64,000 bases of DNA from JAGTQI01 sp038868115 (GCA_038868115.1 JAWBXA010000005.1:6852-70851), one strand, 5' to 3'; positions 24,856 to 35,218 are shown, numbered from the stretch's first letter. Made by a program: numbers and translations. Notes: generated from the letters alone by a model not told the origin.

Positions 24856-27519
24856 ATGAAAAATAAAATGAGAGTCTTAGCTTCAATTCTTGTTATAGTT
24901 TTTAGCTTATTCATTTTCCCGCTCGACATGCCGTTTCCAACGGTGAAGGCAACATATGTTGAAGGGGAAATAGTCATAGATACTGTCTGGACCCTCGTAG
25001 ACAGCCCCTTTATTCTTTCTGGAAACGTCACTATACGTGAAGGCGTAACATTAACCGTTGAGTCGGGAGTTGAAATAAGATTCGGTGGAAACTTCTCACT
25101 AATTGTTAATGGAAGACTCATTGCGAATGGAACAAAATCTAGACCAATAATATTCACTTCCAATAAGGATATTCCTGAACACGGAGACTGGAGAACCCTC
25201 TATTTCAATGGAACCGGTCAACCTCCTTCATCTCTGGAGAACTGCATAATAGAATACGGATCAAGTGGCGTAACAATAGCCGGTGGCGGGTTGACGATTC
25301 AAAGCAGCGTTATACGATTTAACTCTGAAAATGGAGTCACAGCATTAAATGGTTCAATAACCGTTGGACGTGGCAACCTAATATTCAACAATACTGCCAG
25401 CGGCATTTACGTATTTGGAGGCAACATCATAGTGGAGGCTAACGCTATAGAGGCAAATGAAGATGGCATAACTTTAGCTGGGAATCTAACAACCTTCGAA
25501 ATTAGTATAATAAAAAATAATGTAAGCTGTAATAGGAAAAGCGGAATATCGCTTGTCATGGAGGACTATAACCCGAACTACGTTGTTATCAGAAACAATA
25601 CAGTTTCCTTAAACTATTACGGGTTATATATTGCCACAAATGCAAGCACACTTATAACACGGAACTACATTACCAGCAATGAAGTAGGAGTCTTTTATGA
25701 ATTTGGACATGGACATGAAGCCCATTTCAACGACATCTTTGACAACGGTCTGGGCATGGATGTATCAGCAATAGCGTCTGTAAACGCAACCCGCAACTAT
25801 TGGGGAGATCCGAGCGGTCCATACCACGCGTCTTTAAATCCTAATGGGAAAGGCAATCCTGTCGGAGGCGACGGCGTCAACCTTGACTTCATATTCTTCT
25901 TAACAGCGCCAATAGATTACGTTAACAGCTTGCCAATAGCTGTTCTTTGGGCGGATAAGATTAAAGTTGCGCCCGGCGATGAGGTTGCCTTCGTTGGTTT
26001 CGAATCTTCTGATGATGGACGCGTTGACCAGTACTATTACAGTTTCGGGGATGGCCATGACACCGGCTGGACTACGCTGTCAATATTCTTTCATAACTAC
26101 GCTACAATTGGAAACTATATTGCTCGTTTACAAGTCATGGATGATTTTGGCGAAGTCAGCAGCCCAGCCTCCGTGACCATCTACGTAGTTAATTTGTCGT
26201 CTTTAAATGTGGAACTTATTCTCGGGAATAATAAAGTTCTATCTGGCGGAGAAATCCCAATAGTAGCGCGCGTTTTTCAGGGTGAGAACCCGGTTGGTGA
26301 TGCTAATATAACTTTCTTCTCTATCAAGGGTGGAAGTTTCGAGCCGCGTTCTGGTTTAACGAATTCTTCTGGCTACTTTACAGCGTCGTTTAGAGCACCT
26401 TCGGTTAGCGAAATAACCGATATTAGGGTTATAGCTAGAGCTTCGAAGAGCGGATTTGCAGATGGTTCATGCCACCAGTATTTGACGATTTTGCCACCTC
26501 TCAGCGTTATGGTGAAAGCTCAACCATCCAGAGTTTTATCGGGTGAGAATTCAACAATAAGTGTTTATGTTTCTTGGGTTGGCAATCCCATCGAAGGAGC
26601 CAACGTTACCATATCTTCAACTAATGGCGGGAGCTTCACCGAATCTTCAAAGCTAACGGATTCTAATGGTGAAGCCTCTTTCAATTTTGTCGCCCCTCAA
26701 ACGTCAGAAGAAATCATAACGACAATTGTAGCCAACGTCTCAAAGGTAGGGTTTGTTGGCGGTGAGGGGCGAACAAACATAACAGTCGCGCCAAAAATGT
26801 TCCAGATGGTAATTACAGCCAACCGGGATACGACAGTTTCAGAGGAAACTGTAACAATAACAGTGCATGTTGAGCATAATGGAGTTTACGTTCAAGAAGC
26901 CAACGTCACCTTGTCTGCTACAGCTGGAACAATTTCACCCTTGTATAACTCTACTGACAGTTATGGAAATGCCATTTTCCGTTTCACAACGCCACCGGTT
27001 CCAGAAGAAACAAACATCACCATAACCGCGACGGTTTCAAAGGAGGGATTTGCCACCAACGCAACGTCATTAACGCTAACTGCAAGGCCGGGGATCTTAA
27101 TAATAGGTGTTACCATGGGAGCTTATTCTGTACCGTCGGAAAGCCCTATTGAAATCTATGTTTATGTAATATGTAATGGCAGAGCGGTGGCTGCTGCCAA
27201 TGTTACGGTTGCTCTTAGCGCAGGGACGCCGGCTTTGCAATCAAAGCTTACAGATGCAAATGGTTACTGTGTGTTTTCTATTTTAACGCCTAAGACTAAC
27301 GCGGCGATGGATTTGGTGGTTGCCGTTAATGCTGAGAAGTTTGGATATACGTGCCAGCCCATTTACGTGCTTTTGACCGTTGTCCCTCCGGCCGGGGGGA
27401 TACCTTGGCTAACAATCTTGCTTGTGCTTATTCCAGTGTTGCTGGTGGTTTTAATCGCTGTGCTGGTAAAGTTGGGGGTTATTCAGGTTTCGTTCGGTGG
27501 AGAAGAAGAGGAGGAGTAG
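24856..27519 (+). CDS. Large surface protein: beta-helix, PKD and Ig-like Big domains
   Basis: An 887-residue exported protein. A signal peptide (core VLASILVIVFSLFIFPL) is followed by a right-handed beta-helix over about residues 60-330 and a PKD domain near 365-450 (YYYSFGDGHDTGW). Four Ig-like Big_1 type repeats of about 95 residues follow (450-840), each with a copy of LTDSNGxAxFxF or similar. A C-terminal membrane anchor (LTILLVLIPVLLVVLIAVLV) and an acidic EEEEE tail end the protein. It lies 70 bases upstream of the secretion ATPase. It is probably an adhesin or S-layer-associated protein linked to the pilus system. Confidence 0.85.
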   Translation: MKNKMRVLASILVIVFSLFIFPLDMPFPTVKATYVEGEIVIDTVWTLVDSPFILSGNVTIREGVTLTVESGVEIRFGGNFSLIVNGRLIANGTKSRPIIFTSNKDIPEHGDWRTLYFNGTGQPPSSLENCIIEYGSSGVTIAGGGLTIQSSVIRFNSENGVTALNGSITVGRGNLIFNNTASGIYVFGGNIIVEANAIEANEDGITLAGNLTTFEISIIKNNVSCNRKSGISLVMEDYNPNYVVIRNNTVSLNYYGLYIATNASTLITRNYITSNEVGVFYEFGHGHEAHFNDIFDNGLGMDVSAIASVNATRNYWGDPSGPYHASLNPNGKGNPVGGDGVNLDFIFFLTAPIDYVNSLPIAVLWADKIKVAPGDEVAFVGFESSDDGRVDQYYYSFGDGHDTGWTTLSIFFHNYATIGNYIARLQVMDDFGEVSSPASVTIYVVNLSSLNVELILGNNKVLSGGEIPIVARVFQGENPVGDANITFFSIKGGSFEPRSGLTNSSGYFTASFRAPSVSEITDIRVIARASKSGFADGSCHQYLTILPPLSVMVKAQPSRVLSGENSTISVYVSWVGNPIEGANVTISSTNGGSFTESSKLTDSNGEASFNFVAPQTSEEIITTIVANVSKVGFVGGEGRTNITVAPKMFQMVITANRDTTVSEETVTITVHVEHNGVYVQEANVTLSATAGTISPLYNSTDSYGNAIFRFTTPPVPEETNITITATVSKEGFATNATSLTLTARPGILIIGVTMGAYSVPSESPIEIYVYVICNGRAVAAANVTVALSAGTPALQSKLTDANGYCVFSILTPKTNAAMDLVVAVNAEKFGYTCQPIYVLLTVVPPAGGIPWLTILLVLIPVLLVVLIAVLVKLGVIQVSFGGEEEEE

Positions 27520-27588
27520 TGTTTCATAAGACGTAATATTTAATAACCAAAGTGTATAGACATATAACATAAGTACAGGAGAAGACGC

Positions 27589-29217
27589 ATGGCTAAACTA
27601 CGCCTTAAAGAAAAACTCAAAAAAATCAGAAAAATAAGGATAAAAATCAACCTTGGAAGATCCAAAAAAGTAGCTATTCCGCCACCCCCGCCAAAGCCTA
27701 TTCCTAAAGGCTTTAAGGTTGTTGAGCGTTATCCGCTCTATGAGCCCTTTGCCCACGTAGCTATAGTTCAAAATCCAAAAACTGGCGAGTACAAATACAT
27801 ATTAGATGAGTTGCAGCTCGACCCTTTAGAAAGGAGCGTTTACAACCGCATTCTTGATATACTCCTTGCAGAAATAGAGTCTCCTAAAGAGGAAATAGTT
27901 GACCCTAGAAAGTTCTTCGCCGAAGAAGCCAAAAAAATTGTTGGCAAGTACCGCATAAGCTTAGGGTGGCTTCCAGACGTTTCATGGTACAAAATTCTTT
28001 ATCATGCTGAAAGAGATCTTGTAGGGTTCGGAAGAATAGACCCGCTAATGCGAGACCCAAACATTGAGGACATTTCATGCGACGGAGTAAACAAGCCTGT
28101 TTACGTTTGGCACAGAAACTACGAGAGCATAGAAACCAACCTGGAATTCGAAAATGATGAAGAGCTTGACAACATGGTTGTTAAGCTTGTGCACATGGCT
28201 GGAAAACATGTAAGCTCAGCCTTCCCAATAGTTGACGCGTCGCTTCCGGGAAAGCACAGGCTTGCAGTCTGTTATAGACGTGAAATTACGCCTTTCGGCA
28301 CAGCCTTCACAATTAGAAAGTTTAGGGAAGATCCCTACTCAATTATTGACCTCATAAACCTTGGCACTTTCTCCGAAGAGATGGCTGCTTACTTCTGGCT
28401 GTGCCTAGAAAACAGAGCCTCAATAATGGTTTTGGGAGGAACAGCGGCTGGAAAAACAACAGCCCTAAACGCTTTGGCGTGCCTCATCAAACCTGGAAGC
28501 AAAATAATTACTATAGAAGAGACGGCGGAGCTTAACCTCCCACACGAAAACTGGGTTTCCCTCATAGCCAGACAAAGCTATGGGCTTGGCGGAAGCGGTG
28601 TCGGCGAGGTAACCCTCTTCGACCTTGTAAAAACCTCCATGAGGCACCGTCCGGACGTGCTCATAGTAGGCGAGGTTAGAGGACAAGAAGCCTATGTGCT
28701 TTTTCAAGCGCTTGCCACAGGCCACGGCGGCATGTGCACAATGCACGCTGAAAACCTAGACTCTGCCATAAAACGTTTAACCCAGAAACCAATGGACATC
28801 GCGCCAGCTTACATTCCGCTGATGAACATTGTCTTATCAGTCCAGAGGGTACACCTACAAAAGTCCGGTGAGAGGAAAGCCTACAGGCGTGTAATGAACG
28901 TGAACGAGATAGCTGACTACGGTGATTATAGGTGCACCTTCAAGTGGCACCCTGTAAAGGACGAGCATTTGCCATCGCTAAACAAAAGCGTAATGCTAAC
29001 TGGAATTTCAGAGCGCCTAGGATTAAGTAAGAAGGACTTGTTAGATGAGATTAATAGGCGAAAGCAGATTTTACATTGGATGCGGGAACGTAACATAAGA
29101 AGTTACAGAGATGTAGCTGCAATAATCGCGGAATACTATGCGCGTCCAGTACAGTTCTATGAAAAGATTCTCGCTGGGGAGGAGGTGAAAGCTGTTGCCG
29201 TTTCTAGAAACCCTTGA
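27589..29217 (+). CDS. Type II/IV secretion or pilus assembly ATPase (GspE/TadA/ArlI-like)
   Basis: A 542-residue hexameric motor ATPase. A basic N-terminal tail precedes a domain with the Asp/His-box segments. Walker A GGTAAGKTT is near residue 285, the Asp box follows at IITIEETAEL, Walker B is VLIVGEVRG near 356-364, and the His box is GHGGMCTMHA. It powers pilus extension or secretion from the cytoplasmic face. The C-terminal extra 100 residues are helical. It overlaps the downstream membrane platform gene by 23 bases. Confidence 0.94.
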   Translation: MAKLRLKEKLKKIRKIRIKINLGRSKKVAIPPPPPKPIPKGFKVVERYPLYEPFAHVAIVQNPKTGEYKYILDELQLDPLERSVYNRILDILLAEIESPKEEIVDPRKFFAEEAKKIVGKYRISLGWLPDVSWYKILYHAERDLVGFGRIDPLMRDPNIEDISCDGVNKPVYVWHRNYESIETNLEFENDEELDNMVVKLVHMAGKHVSSAFPIVDASLPGKHRLAVCYRREITPFGTAFTIRKFREDPYSIIDLINLGTFSEEMAAYFWLCLENRASIMVLGGTAAGKTTALNALACLIKPGSKIITIEETAELNLPHENWVSLIARQSYGLGGSGVGEVTLFDLVKTSMRHRPDVLIVGEVRGQEAYVLFQALATGHGGMCTMHAENLDSAIKRLTQKPMDIAPAYIPLMNIVLSVQRVHLQKSGERKAYRRVMNVNEIADYGDYRCTFKWHPVKDEHLPSLNKSVMLTGISERLGLSKKDLLDEINRRKQILHWMRERNIRSYRDVAAIIAEYYARPVQFYEKILAGEEVKAVAVSRNP

Positions 29218-30892
29218 AGCATGGTCCTTCCGCATTTTCGGGCAGGTAGCACCCTTCTTTCTGAGGCATGTTGTTGAGTTTAAAGATTATTTGGAAAGGG
29301 CGAAAATCAAAATATATCCTGAAACATATGTTTCGCTAATGCTTTTCGTATCGGTCTTAACAATACCAATAAGTATAATCTCCGTAATTCTGCTTTACTT
29401 CTTCAGTTTTCTGCCAGTCATATTTCTCGTGCCATTTCCGATTTATGTGATGATAGGGTTCTTCTTAATACCATTGTCGAGGGCTGGCGAGAGAGCAGCA
29501 AACCTTGAAAGGGAGATGCCCTTCGTAGCCGCATACATCAGCGTAATGGCTTCTGGTGGCATATCCCCCTATACGAGTTTTAAACGTTTAGCCGAGGTTG
29601 AGCTGATGCCAGCCATGCGAAGTGAAGCCAGAGAAATAATAAAGGATGTGGAAATCTTCGGAATAGACCCGTTAACGGCGATAGAAACAGCTGCTAAAAG
29701 AAATCCCCTAGACATTTTCAAAGACTTTTTGGCCGGTTATGCCTCAACAGTCATAATTGGCGGAGATATCGGACATTTCCTTGAGAGAAAAGCTGAAGAC
29801 ATTTTCAAGACTAGGGCTATGCGGGTGAAGGCTGCCGCCGAAAGACTCGGTATGCTCTTGGAAACTTTCATAATCGTCATGGTCTTGATGTCTATGTGCT
29901 TCTTCATTCTCTTCGCTGTGGAAAGCATGCCTAACGTTGGAGGAGGAGTTACAATGCAATCCGGCATAATCCTTTATACTTATATATTCACGCCTATACT
30001 GTCATTTGTCTTCATCTATCTGGCGCACAGTATGCAGCCGAAAACACCGGTTGTGGATATGCGCCCCTACAAGGTTTTTGGAGTATGCAGCATATTCGGC
30101 ATATTGCTGCTACTGTTGCTAACCAACTTTTTTGGTTTCATCGAAGTTTCATTTCTTAACCCAATCCAAAAACTTGTAGACTTGCCGATAGCCATAGCAA
30201 TAGCCCTCTTCGTTATGACAGCCCCTGCAGCCATAGTATACCATAAGGTTAGCAGTTACAGGGCAAGCATGGAACAAGGCATCAACAGCTTCTTAAGAGA
30301 CTTAACAGAAGTTAGGAAAACTGGCTTGTCGCCGGAGAAATGCATTGAAAGCCTATCAAATCGTGATTATGGCGTTTTCAGTAAGGAACTGCGCAAAATA
30401 AGCTCAGAAATCTCTTGGGGTGTACCGGTTAGGAAGGTGATTATGGACTTTGTTAAGCGGACGAAAAGCTGGTTAGCTCAGCTTGTCATGTTTCTTCTCG
30501 TGGAAACAATAGACGTGGGTGGCGGAACCATAGCCATGATTGAATCCCTTGCGAGGTTTAATAACTTAACACAGGAAGTTGAGAAGGAGAAGAAAATGGC
30601 TACACGCCCATACATGATGATGCCCTATTTCGCCGCAATCCTTCTAGTGGCAACAACCATCATGATGTTAAACTTCGCTGCCGCCACAAGAGAAGTTGCA
30701 GGTGGCAGTCAAATCGCAGACATGACAGGCATAAAAACGATTTTCACCACGTCAGTTATTTTCCACAGCTACCTGATAGGCATAGTAGCTGGCAAAATAA
30801 GCGAGGAGTCCGTGGCTGCCGGGTTTAAGCACGCTGCAATACTGGTGATAATTGCCGCTTTGGCTTCTAAACTCGTGCCTATGTTCCTTTAA
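29195..30892 (+). CDS. Type II secretion system F-family membrane platform protein
   Basis: A 565-residue protein with duplicated T2SSF domains. The first is near residues 105-230 (MASGGISPYTSF), the second near 370-500 (EVRKTGLSPEKCIE), with about eight membrane segments. This is the TadB/C or ArlJ-type polytopic core that binds the ATPase. The start is TTG 29195, inside the ATPase gene, with GGAGGTGA 6-7 bases upstream. The double-domain architecture matches archaeal rather than bacterial GspF proteins. Confidence 0.93.
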   Translation: MPFLETLEAWSFRIFGQVAPFFLRHVVEFKDYLERAKIKIYPETYVSLMLFVSVLTIPISIISVILLYFFSFLPVIFLVPFPIYVMIGFFLIPLSRAGERAANLEREMPFVAAYISVMASGGISPYTSFKRLAEVELMPAMRSEAREIIKDVEIFGIDPLTAIETAAKRNPLDIFKDFLAGYASTVIIGGDIGHFLERKAEDIFKTRAMRVKAAAERLGMLLETFIIVMVLMSMCFFILFAVESMPNVGGGVTMQSGIILYTYIFTPILSFVFIYLAHSMQPKTPVVDMRPYKVFGVCSIFGILLLLLLTNFFGFIEVSFLNPIQKLVDLPIAIAIALFVMTAPAAIVYHKVSSYRASMEQGINSFLRDLTEVRKTGLSPEKCIESLSNRDYGVFSKELRKISSEISWGVPVRKVIMDFVKRTKSWLAQLVMFLLVETIDVGGGTIAMIESLARFNNLTQEVEKEKKMATRPYMMMPYFAAILLVATTIMMLNFAAATREVAGGSQIADMTGIKTIFTTSVIFHSYLIGIVAGKISEESVAAGFKHAAILVIIAALASKLVPMFL

Positions 30893-30910
30893 CCCGAAGG
30901 AGAGGAAAAA

Positions 30911-31729
30911 TTGAAGTTTAAGCATCTAAAAAACTCCGGACTTAAAGGAAATAGAAAAGCCGTTAGTCCAGCGATATCTATGATTATTATAACGGCTATT
31001 ACTATCGTATTGGTTTTAGTGGCTGGTAATTACGCATACCAAGTTTTAGAGCGTCAGAGAGCATTTTCTGAATTTGATGCTGTAAATAAATCGTTCATGG
31101 CCTTTGATGATGCTGTAAGGGATATTGCATGGGAAAAAGGCGGAACACGTTATGCGCGATTTACACTTAATTATGGTGTATTGGAAGTAATACCAGCTGG
31201 TGCAGTAAAAGGTTTGTCCATAAACTTAACAGTCGAAGAATATCCTAACGTGAATTACACCGGTTTTACCGGATATATAAGATATAATTTGTCAACGCGC
31301 TATATTACTTTTGGTAATGGTTACAAATCCTACTTATTTGGAGATAACAAGACAATAATATCTAGAAGCGTTGAAAATTTTGGTACAGCATTAATAGAGC
31401 AGCGGTCAAGTTGGGTTTCTTTGACGCTTTATTATAGGGTAAAAGTTTCTAGAACATCCGTTGTCGAAGTGGGTAACGATATTATCAATTATGTTGAGAT
31501 ATTAATCATTAAAATTACATCGAAACGACAGTTAGCTCATAAAGGTAATATCGATTTAACTGCTAGAAATCAGGATGTAACTACCAAATCCTACGGTCCT
31601 TATGACGCTGGAAACAACTGTACCGTTTCGGTTAGTATAGGCGGGCTGAGAAATACAAAATCTGTAGATTTAACGCCTGGAAAAGTCGTTTTCAACATGG
31701 TCGTATCGGAGATCTGGGTTGGTGCTTAA
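30911..31729 (+). CDS. Archaellin/pilin N-terminal domain protein
   Basis: A 272-residue pilin-like protein. A class III signal (GNRKA then VSPAISMIIITAITIVLVLVAGNYAY) fits prepilin peptidase cleavage between Ala and Val. The long ectodomain is beta-rich with several N-x-S/T sequons. The start is TTG 30911 after GGAGAGG. It is probably a minor or major pilin of the adjacent ATPase/platform pair. Length well above typical small pilins suggests a tip or adhesive role. Confidence 0.82.
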   Translation: MKFKHLKNSGLKGNRKAVSPAISMIIITAITIVLVLVAGNYAYQVLERQRAFSEFDAVNKSFMAFDDAVRDIAWEKGGTRYARFTLNYGVLEVIPAGAVKGLSINLTVEEYPNVNYTGFTGYIRYNLSTRYITFGNGYKSYLFGDNKTIISRSVENFGTALIEQRSSWVSLTLYYRVKVSRTSVVEVGNDIINYVEILIIKITSKRQLAHKGNIDLTARNQDVTTKSYGPYDAGNNCTVSVSIGGLRNTKSVDLTPGKVVFNMVVSEIWVGA

Positions 31730-31747
31730 AGGAGGAGGGGAGAAAAA

Positions 31748-32215
31748 CTGCCAGCGCCAACAATAAGCCATCTAATCTGCACTTCAGCTTTAGTGATGCT
31801 GATTTTTCTTATGCCTTTCTTTTACGCCCTGACTGTTGACAATCTTCGCCTGGACATAATTCGTAGAGAGTTAAGGGAAATAACAGACTACGTTTCAAAC
31901 ACAATAGCCAACCTGTACTTTTTGGTTAATTCAACGGAAACTCTTGATGTCGCCATGCGGAAGGAGCTTATCTATCTGCCCTCTAATGTTGAAAGTTTTG
32001 TTTATGTTCTAAAAATTGGAGAAAGAGGCGGTAATGCAATAAATGTAACTGCTTATTTGAGGGATAGACCTTCTGTTTCAGCCTGTACTTGGTTGACTCC
32101 TGGATTAAAAGTTGACACCGGAAGGAATCGTGACGTTGTCAGTGGTGGTCGAATTGTGATTGTTGGATGTCGTCGGAATATCGCGGGTGTTTATGTTTGG
32201 ATTGGTTACGGTTGA
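31748..32215 (+). CDS. Pilus-locus membrane-anchored protein with likely CTG start
   Basis: If read from CTG 31748 the protein has 155 residues and begins LPAPTISHLICTSALVMLIFLM, a complete N-terminal membrane anchor. The first standard starts (GTG/ATG at 31790-31793) fall inside that segment and leave it short. GGAGGAGGGGAG (31731-31742) is correctly placed for CTG 31748 and too far from the ATG. The ectodomain is about 120 residues with N-glycosylation sites. The protein is probably an anchored component of the pilus complex; the family is not recognised. Confidence 0.65.
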   Translation: MPAPTISHLICTSALVMLIFLMPFFYALTVDNLRLDIIRRELREITDYVSNTIANLYFLVNSTETLDVAMRKELIYLPSNVESFVYVLKIGERGGNAINVTAYLRDRPSVSACTWLTPGLKVDTGRNRDVVSGGRIVIVGCRRNIAGVYVWIGYG

Positions 32216-32301
32216 TGGTGGCTGCAAGAGTATAATGGATGAACTATTGTTTAGTAAGACTTAATAAACAGTTCTTATTTATAATAACACGAGAGATCAA
32301 A

Positions 32302-33480
32302 ATGGTTAATGCTGTTTACGACCATATGGTCGCAATATTAATCATCTGCGTGATGTTCGTAAGCGCAGTAGTTGTTTTGCCATCGTTAAGTATTGTAAAT
32401 ATGCAAGCTGTAGATAATCAACAACTGAGAAACATAGCGTTAAATCTATTTAACACTCTGCTTTTAGATGCGGGACGGCCACCTGATTGGGGATCCAGGT
32501 TTCCTTTCAATCAAAGCGTCATTGAAATCTTCGGTTTAGCTTATCCTGAAGAATGTTCACAGTATGTACTAGACGCAGATAAAGTTCAAAGATTAGACAA
32601 AGAAAGCCCATGGTTTATTAATTATTCCCGTGTACGTGAATTGCTTAAACTTGGAAAATATGGATTCACCCTTGAGTTTTTCCGTCCATTCACAATTGGA
32701 TGGAGCCTAGAAATTGTGAAGAATGATAAGAAGGTTCTGTTTGCGGTTAATGTAACACGCAGCGGTGATGGGTTTCCAGTTCCCAATGCTCAAGTTGAAT
32801 TATCAATTATTGCTATGGCGCGACGTATTCAAAATCCTGAAGATGCTCCGGTTATTATTGTAAATACTCCTCGAACATTTTATACAGATGCTTTAGGAAG
32901 ATGTAAAGGAAATGAAACAATAAATCTGACGAACGAATACACTCTTGAAAGAGCTGTTGCAATTATAAAAGTTACGGTTGGCGGTATGTCATCAATGGCG
33001 GTGGCTCAAACCAGCAATGATTTTCCACAAAATTGGCTGAAGATTAATACTTATGGGGACACTATCACTCTAACATTTAGGGGAGAGTTTGCAAGTAATC
33101 AGACTCCTCAAGGAGAAAGACGTGTTTATGATATAATGGCATATACATATGATGGAGGATTAACCCAAGTATATAACGGAAGAAATGATCCAGTGACTTC
33201 TACTAAAATTACTCACGGTTTAGGCTTTGCTTATTGGAACAAAACCTTTCCCGGTCTTAGTGGTATGGAACCCGTCCTACTACTCTTTACAGTATCAGTC
33301 CCCAATCCAAGAAGAGCGGTGATAATTGTAGGTCCATTACTATTTTGGGATTCCTTAAAAATTTTCAGTTTCCGTCCAGACACAGAATACGTGGGTGGTG
33401 GCGCAATAAAACTTAGACGCTTTGTGGTTATTTCCGGTCTGACTTACGTTGCAGAATTAACGTTGTGGAAAGAATACTAA
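32302..33480 (+). CDS. Pilus-locus anchored surface protein
   Basis: A 392-residue protein. ATG 32302 (MVNAVYDHMVAILIICVMFVS) gives an N-terminal membrane anchor; an ATG at 32239 would add 21 residues with no conserved character. The ectodomain is large, beta-rich and Asn-rich. A segment with FPVPNAQVELSI...DALGRCKGNETI resembles an Ig-like/CNA-B-type fold. It overlaps the next gene as TAATG. No named family; a pilus-associated adhesin or minor pilin is inferred from the locus. Confidence 0.7.
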   Translation: MVNAVYDHMVAILIICVMFVSAVVVLPSLSIVNMQAVDNQQLRNIALNLFNTLLLDAGRPPDWGSRFPFNQSVIEIFGLAYPEECSQYVLDADKVQRLDKESPWFINYSRVRELLKLGKYGFTLEFFRPFTIGWSLEIVKNDKKVLFAVNVTRSGDGFPVPNAQVELSIIAMARRIQNPEDAPVIIVNTPRTFYTDALGRCKGNETINLTNEYTLERAVAIIKVTVGGMSSMAVAQTSNDFPQNWLKINTYGDTITLTFRGEFASNQTPQGERRVYDIMAYTYDGGLTQVYNGRNDPVTSTKITHGLGFAYWNKTFPGLSGMEPVLLLFTVSVPNPRRAVIIVGPLLFWDSLKIFSFRPDTEYVGGGAIKLRRFVVISGLTYVAELTLWKEY

Positions 33481-33920
33481 TGAAGATAAAAAACAAAAAG
33501 GGACAAATGCGAATAATCGAAACAATTCTAGCCTCCTTCGTTATCGTAGTTGCTTTATCCTTCGCCAGTTTCTTTGCTGTAGTACCGACTAGTCCAAAAT
33601 ATGAAGTGGCTGATTTAGAGAGGATGGGACTAAGCGCTTTACATGACCTTGACCAGAACGGCCTTCTTACGAGGTTTATTTATAACGGAGAATGGAAAAA
33701 CGTTACAGCTGCTTTAGGAGTAATGCTGCCCGTGAATATATGCTTCAATATGACGGTTTACAATTTAGATGGCGGAAAAGTCAACACTGAACTAATATTT
33801 CGCGGTAATGCAGAAACTTTTACCACTTCGAGAAATGTTGTTTCAATAACCTACGTTTTAGTCGGCTATGGAACAGTCTATAAACCCAGAATAATAATTC
33901 TACAACTTGCAAGAGAGTGA
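33480..33920 (+). CDS. Type IV pilin-like protein
   Basis: A 146-residue protein with a class III signal: basic KIKNKKG then QMRIIETILASFVIVVALSF, where Glu at position +6 after the putative Gly|Gln cut resembles the conserved pilin Glu. The following hydrophobic helix and short ectodomain fit a pilin. ATG 33480 overlaps the upstream stop (TAATG); an in-frame GTG at 33465 is possible. Confidence 0.72.
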   Translation: MKIKNKKGQMRIIETILASFVIVVALSFASFFAVVPTSPKYEVADLERMGLSALHDLDQNGLLTRFIYNGEWKNVTAALGVMLPVNICFNMTVYNLDGGKVNTELIFRGNAETFTTSRNVVSITYVLVGYGTVYKPRIIILQLARE

Positions 33921-33924
33921 TACG

Positions 33925-34635
33925 TTGAAGGGACTAGTTAAACAGAAGAGAGGTCAATTCGTCCTCATTGCTACATTAATGATTGCCATAATGATAATCT
34001 CCATTGCCGCTTTACTACATACGGCCGCGACATATTATAAACATGAACCATGGGATGAATACTTGACCTTAATAGGCGACATAGAACTAAACTCCCGCCG
34101 CCTCGTGGAAATTAGTCTAGCCAACTTCACAAACACGTTAAACCCAAACATTTTAAAAATCAACATGGAGAAGTGGCAGACCGACGTATCGAAAATATAC
34201 TCAGGCCGCGGGATATCGTTAAATTATACATTGGCAAACGGACTATACAAATCTGTAAACTATTTTTTGGGTCTAAACCGCAGTTGGGAGAAGCGGACAT
34301 CCTTCTCGGCGGCAAACGTCACTTTCACTCTCAACATTAGTTCCATAGGATTATCAGGATATAAATTTACTACTGTAACCTTTTTATCTTTAAAAATACT
34401 TAATGTTGATTTTACCAATAAGGAAATAACCATCACTGTAAAAGGAGAAGACAATAAACCTGTAACCAGCTTAAAAAATATTGAAGTTGCAAACGCAACA
34501 GTAAAATCCGTTAGTAAAAGTTACGATGCCCAAGAAACGCTCATCTATATTATAGCATATGATGGAAATATTGTTCAACCAGTTAAGGTAACAGTCACAG
34601 ACTTAAGGGATATAAAAGTAATTGCTAAATATTAA
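33925..34635 (+). CDS. Type IV pilin-like protein
   Basis: About 236 residues. KQKRG precedes QFVLIATLMIAIMIISIAALL, a class III signal for cleavage after Gly, followed by an ectodomain with many N-x-S/T sequons. The start is TTG 33925 with GAGAGTGA just before; an in-frame TTG at 33907 is an alternative. It directly follows the previous pilin-like gene. Confidence 0.72.
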   Translation: MKGLVKQKRGQFVLIATLMIAIMIISIAALLHTAATYYKHEPWDEYLTLIGDIELNSRRLVEISLANFTNTLNPNILKINMEKWQTDVSKIYSGRGISLNYTLANGLYKSVNYFLGLNRSWEKRTSFSAANVTFTLNISSIGLSGYKFTTVTFLSLKILNVDFTNKEITITVKGEDNKPVTSLKNIEVANATVKSVSKSYDAQETLIYIIAYDGNIVQPVKVTVTDLRDIKVIAKY

Positions 34636-34774
34636 ATAAGGGAATTTAATCCTTGCTCACAACTTTAACATGCCAGTAAACTGAATTACCACATTGTCGA
34701 ATAATGTAGATTCTGGATTCATACAAGTTAAATAACTAATCCTATAATTTTTAACTAACATGGAAGGTGCGATC

Positions 34775-35218
34775 ATGAGCGTAAAAGCCGTGTTAAAATC
34801 TAGAAGGGGTATATCCCCAATTCTTGCAACTCTACTGTTAATTGTGATAGCCGTAGCCGCCATAGTCGTTACATATGCATGGATAATGATATACATGCGC
34901 AGTGCAGGACACCAGGCTGGCATACAACTCAACATAGAGGCTGTAAGCTGGTTAGGCAACAACACCGATAAGTCTATTAAACTTTATGTAAGAAATACAG
35001 GGACATCAGATGCAGAAATAGATGCTGTATATGTAGGCACATCTTCAGAAAATCTTACAAAAGTAGATTTCAAACCTGATAATAATGTTGTTAAAGCTTA
35101 CGGGGGAACTATAGAGATAACGATCAATTATACGTGGAATCCTCTAACAACATATTATTTCAGGGTTGTTCCGTTAACAGGACCTGCGGCGGAAGGCAGC
35201 GCCAGATCACCAGCATAA
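34775..35218 (+). CDS. Archaellin/type IV pilin (DUF1628-like)
   Basis: A 147-residue pilin with the classic archaeal signal: KSRRG then ISPILATLLLIVIAVAAIVV. The ectodomain YVRNTGTSDAEIDAVYV is typical of the archaellin/pilin N-terminal family. GGAAGGTG lies before ATG 34775, and a separate promoter region (34636-34774) precedes it, so it may be expressed apart from the other genes and be the major subunit. Confidence 0.85.
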   Translation: MSVKAVLKSRRGISPILATLLLIVIAVAAIVVTYAWIMIYMRSAGHQAGIQLNIEAVSWLGNNTDKSIKLYVRNTGTSDAEIDAVYVGTSSENLTKVDFKPDNNVVKAYGGTIEITINYTWNPLTTYYFRVVPLTGPAAEGSARSPA

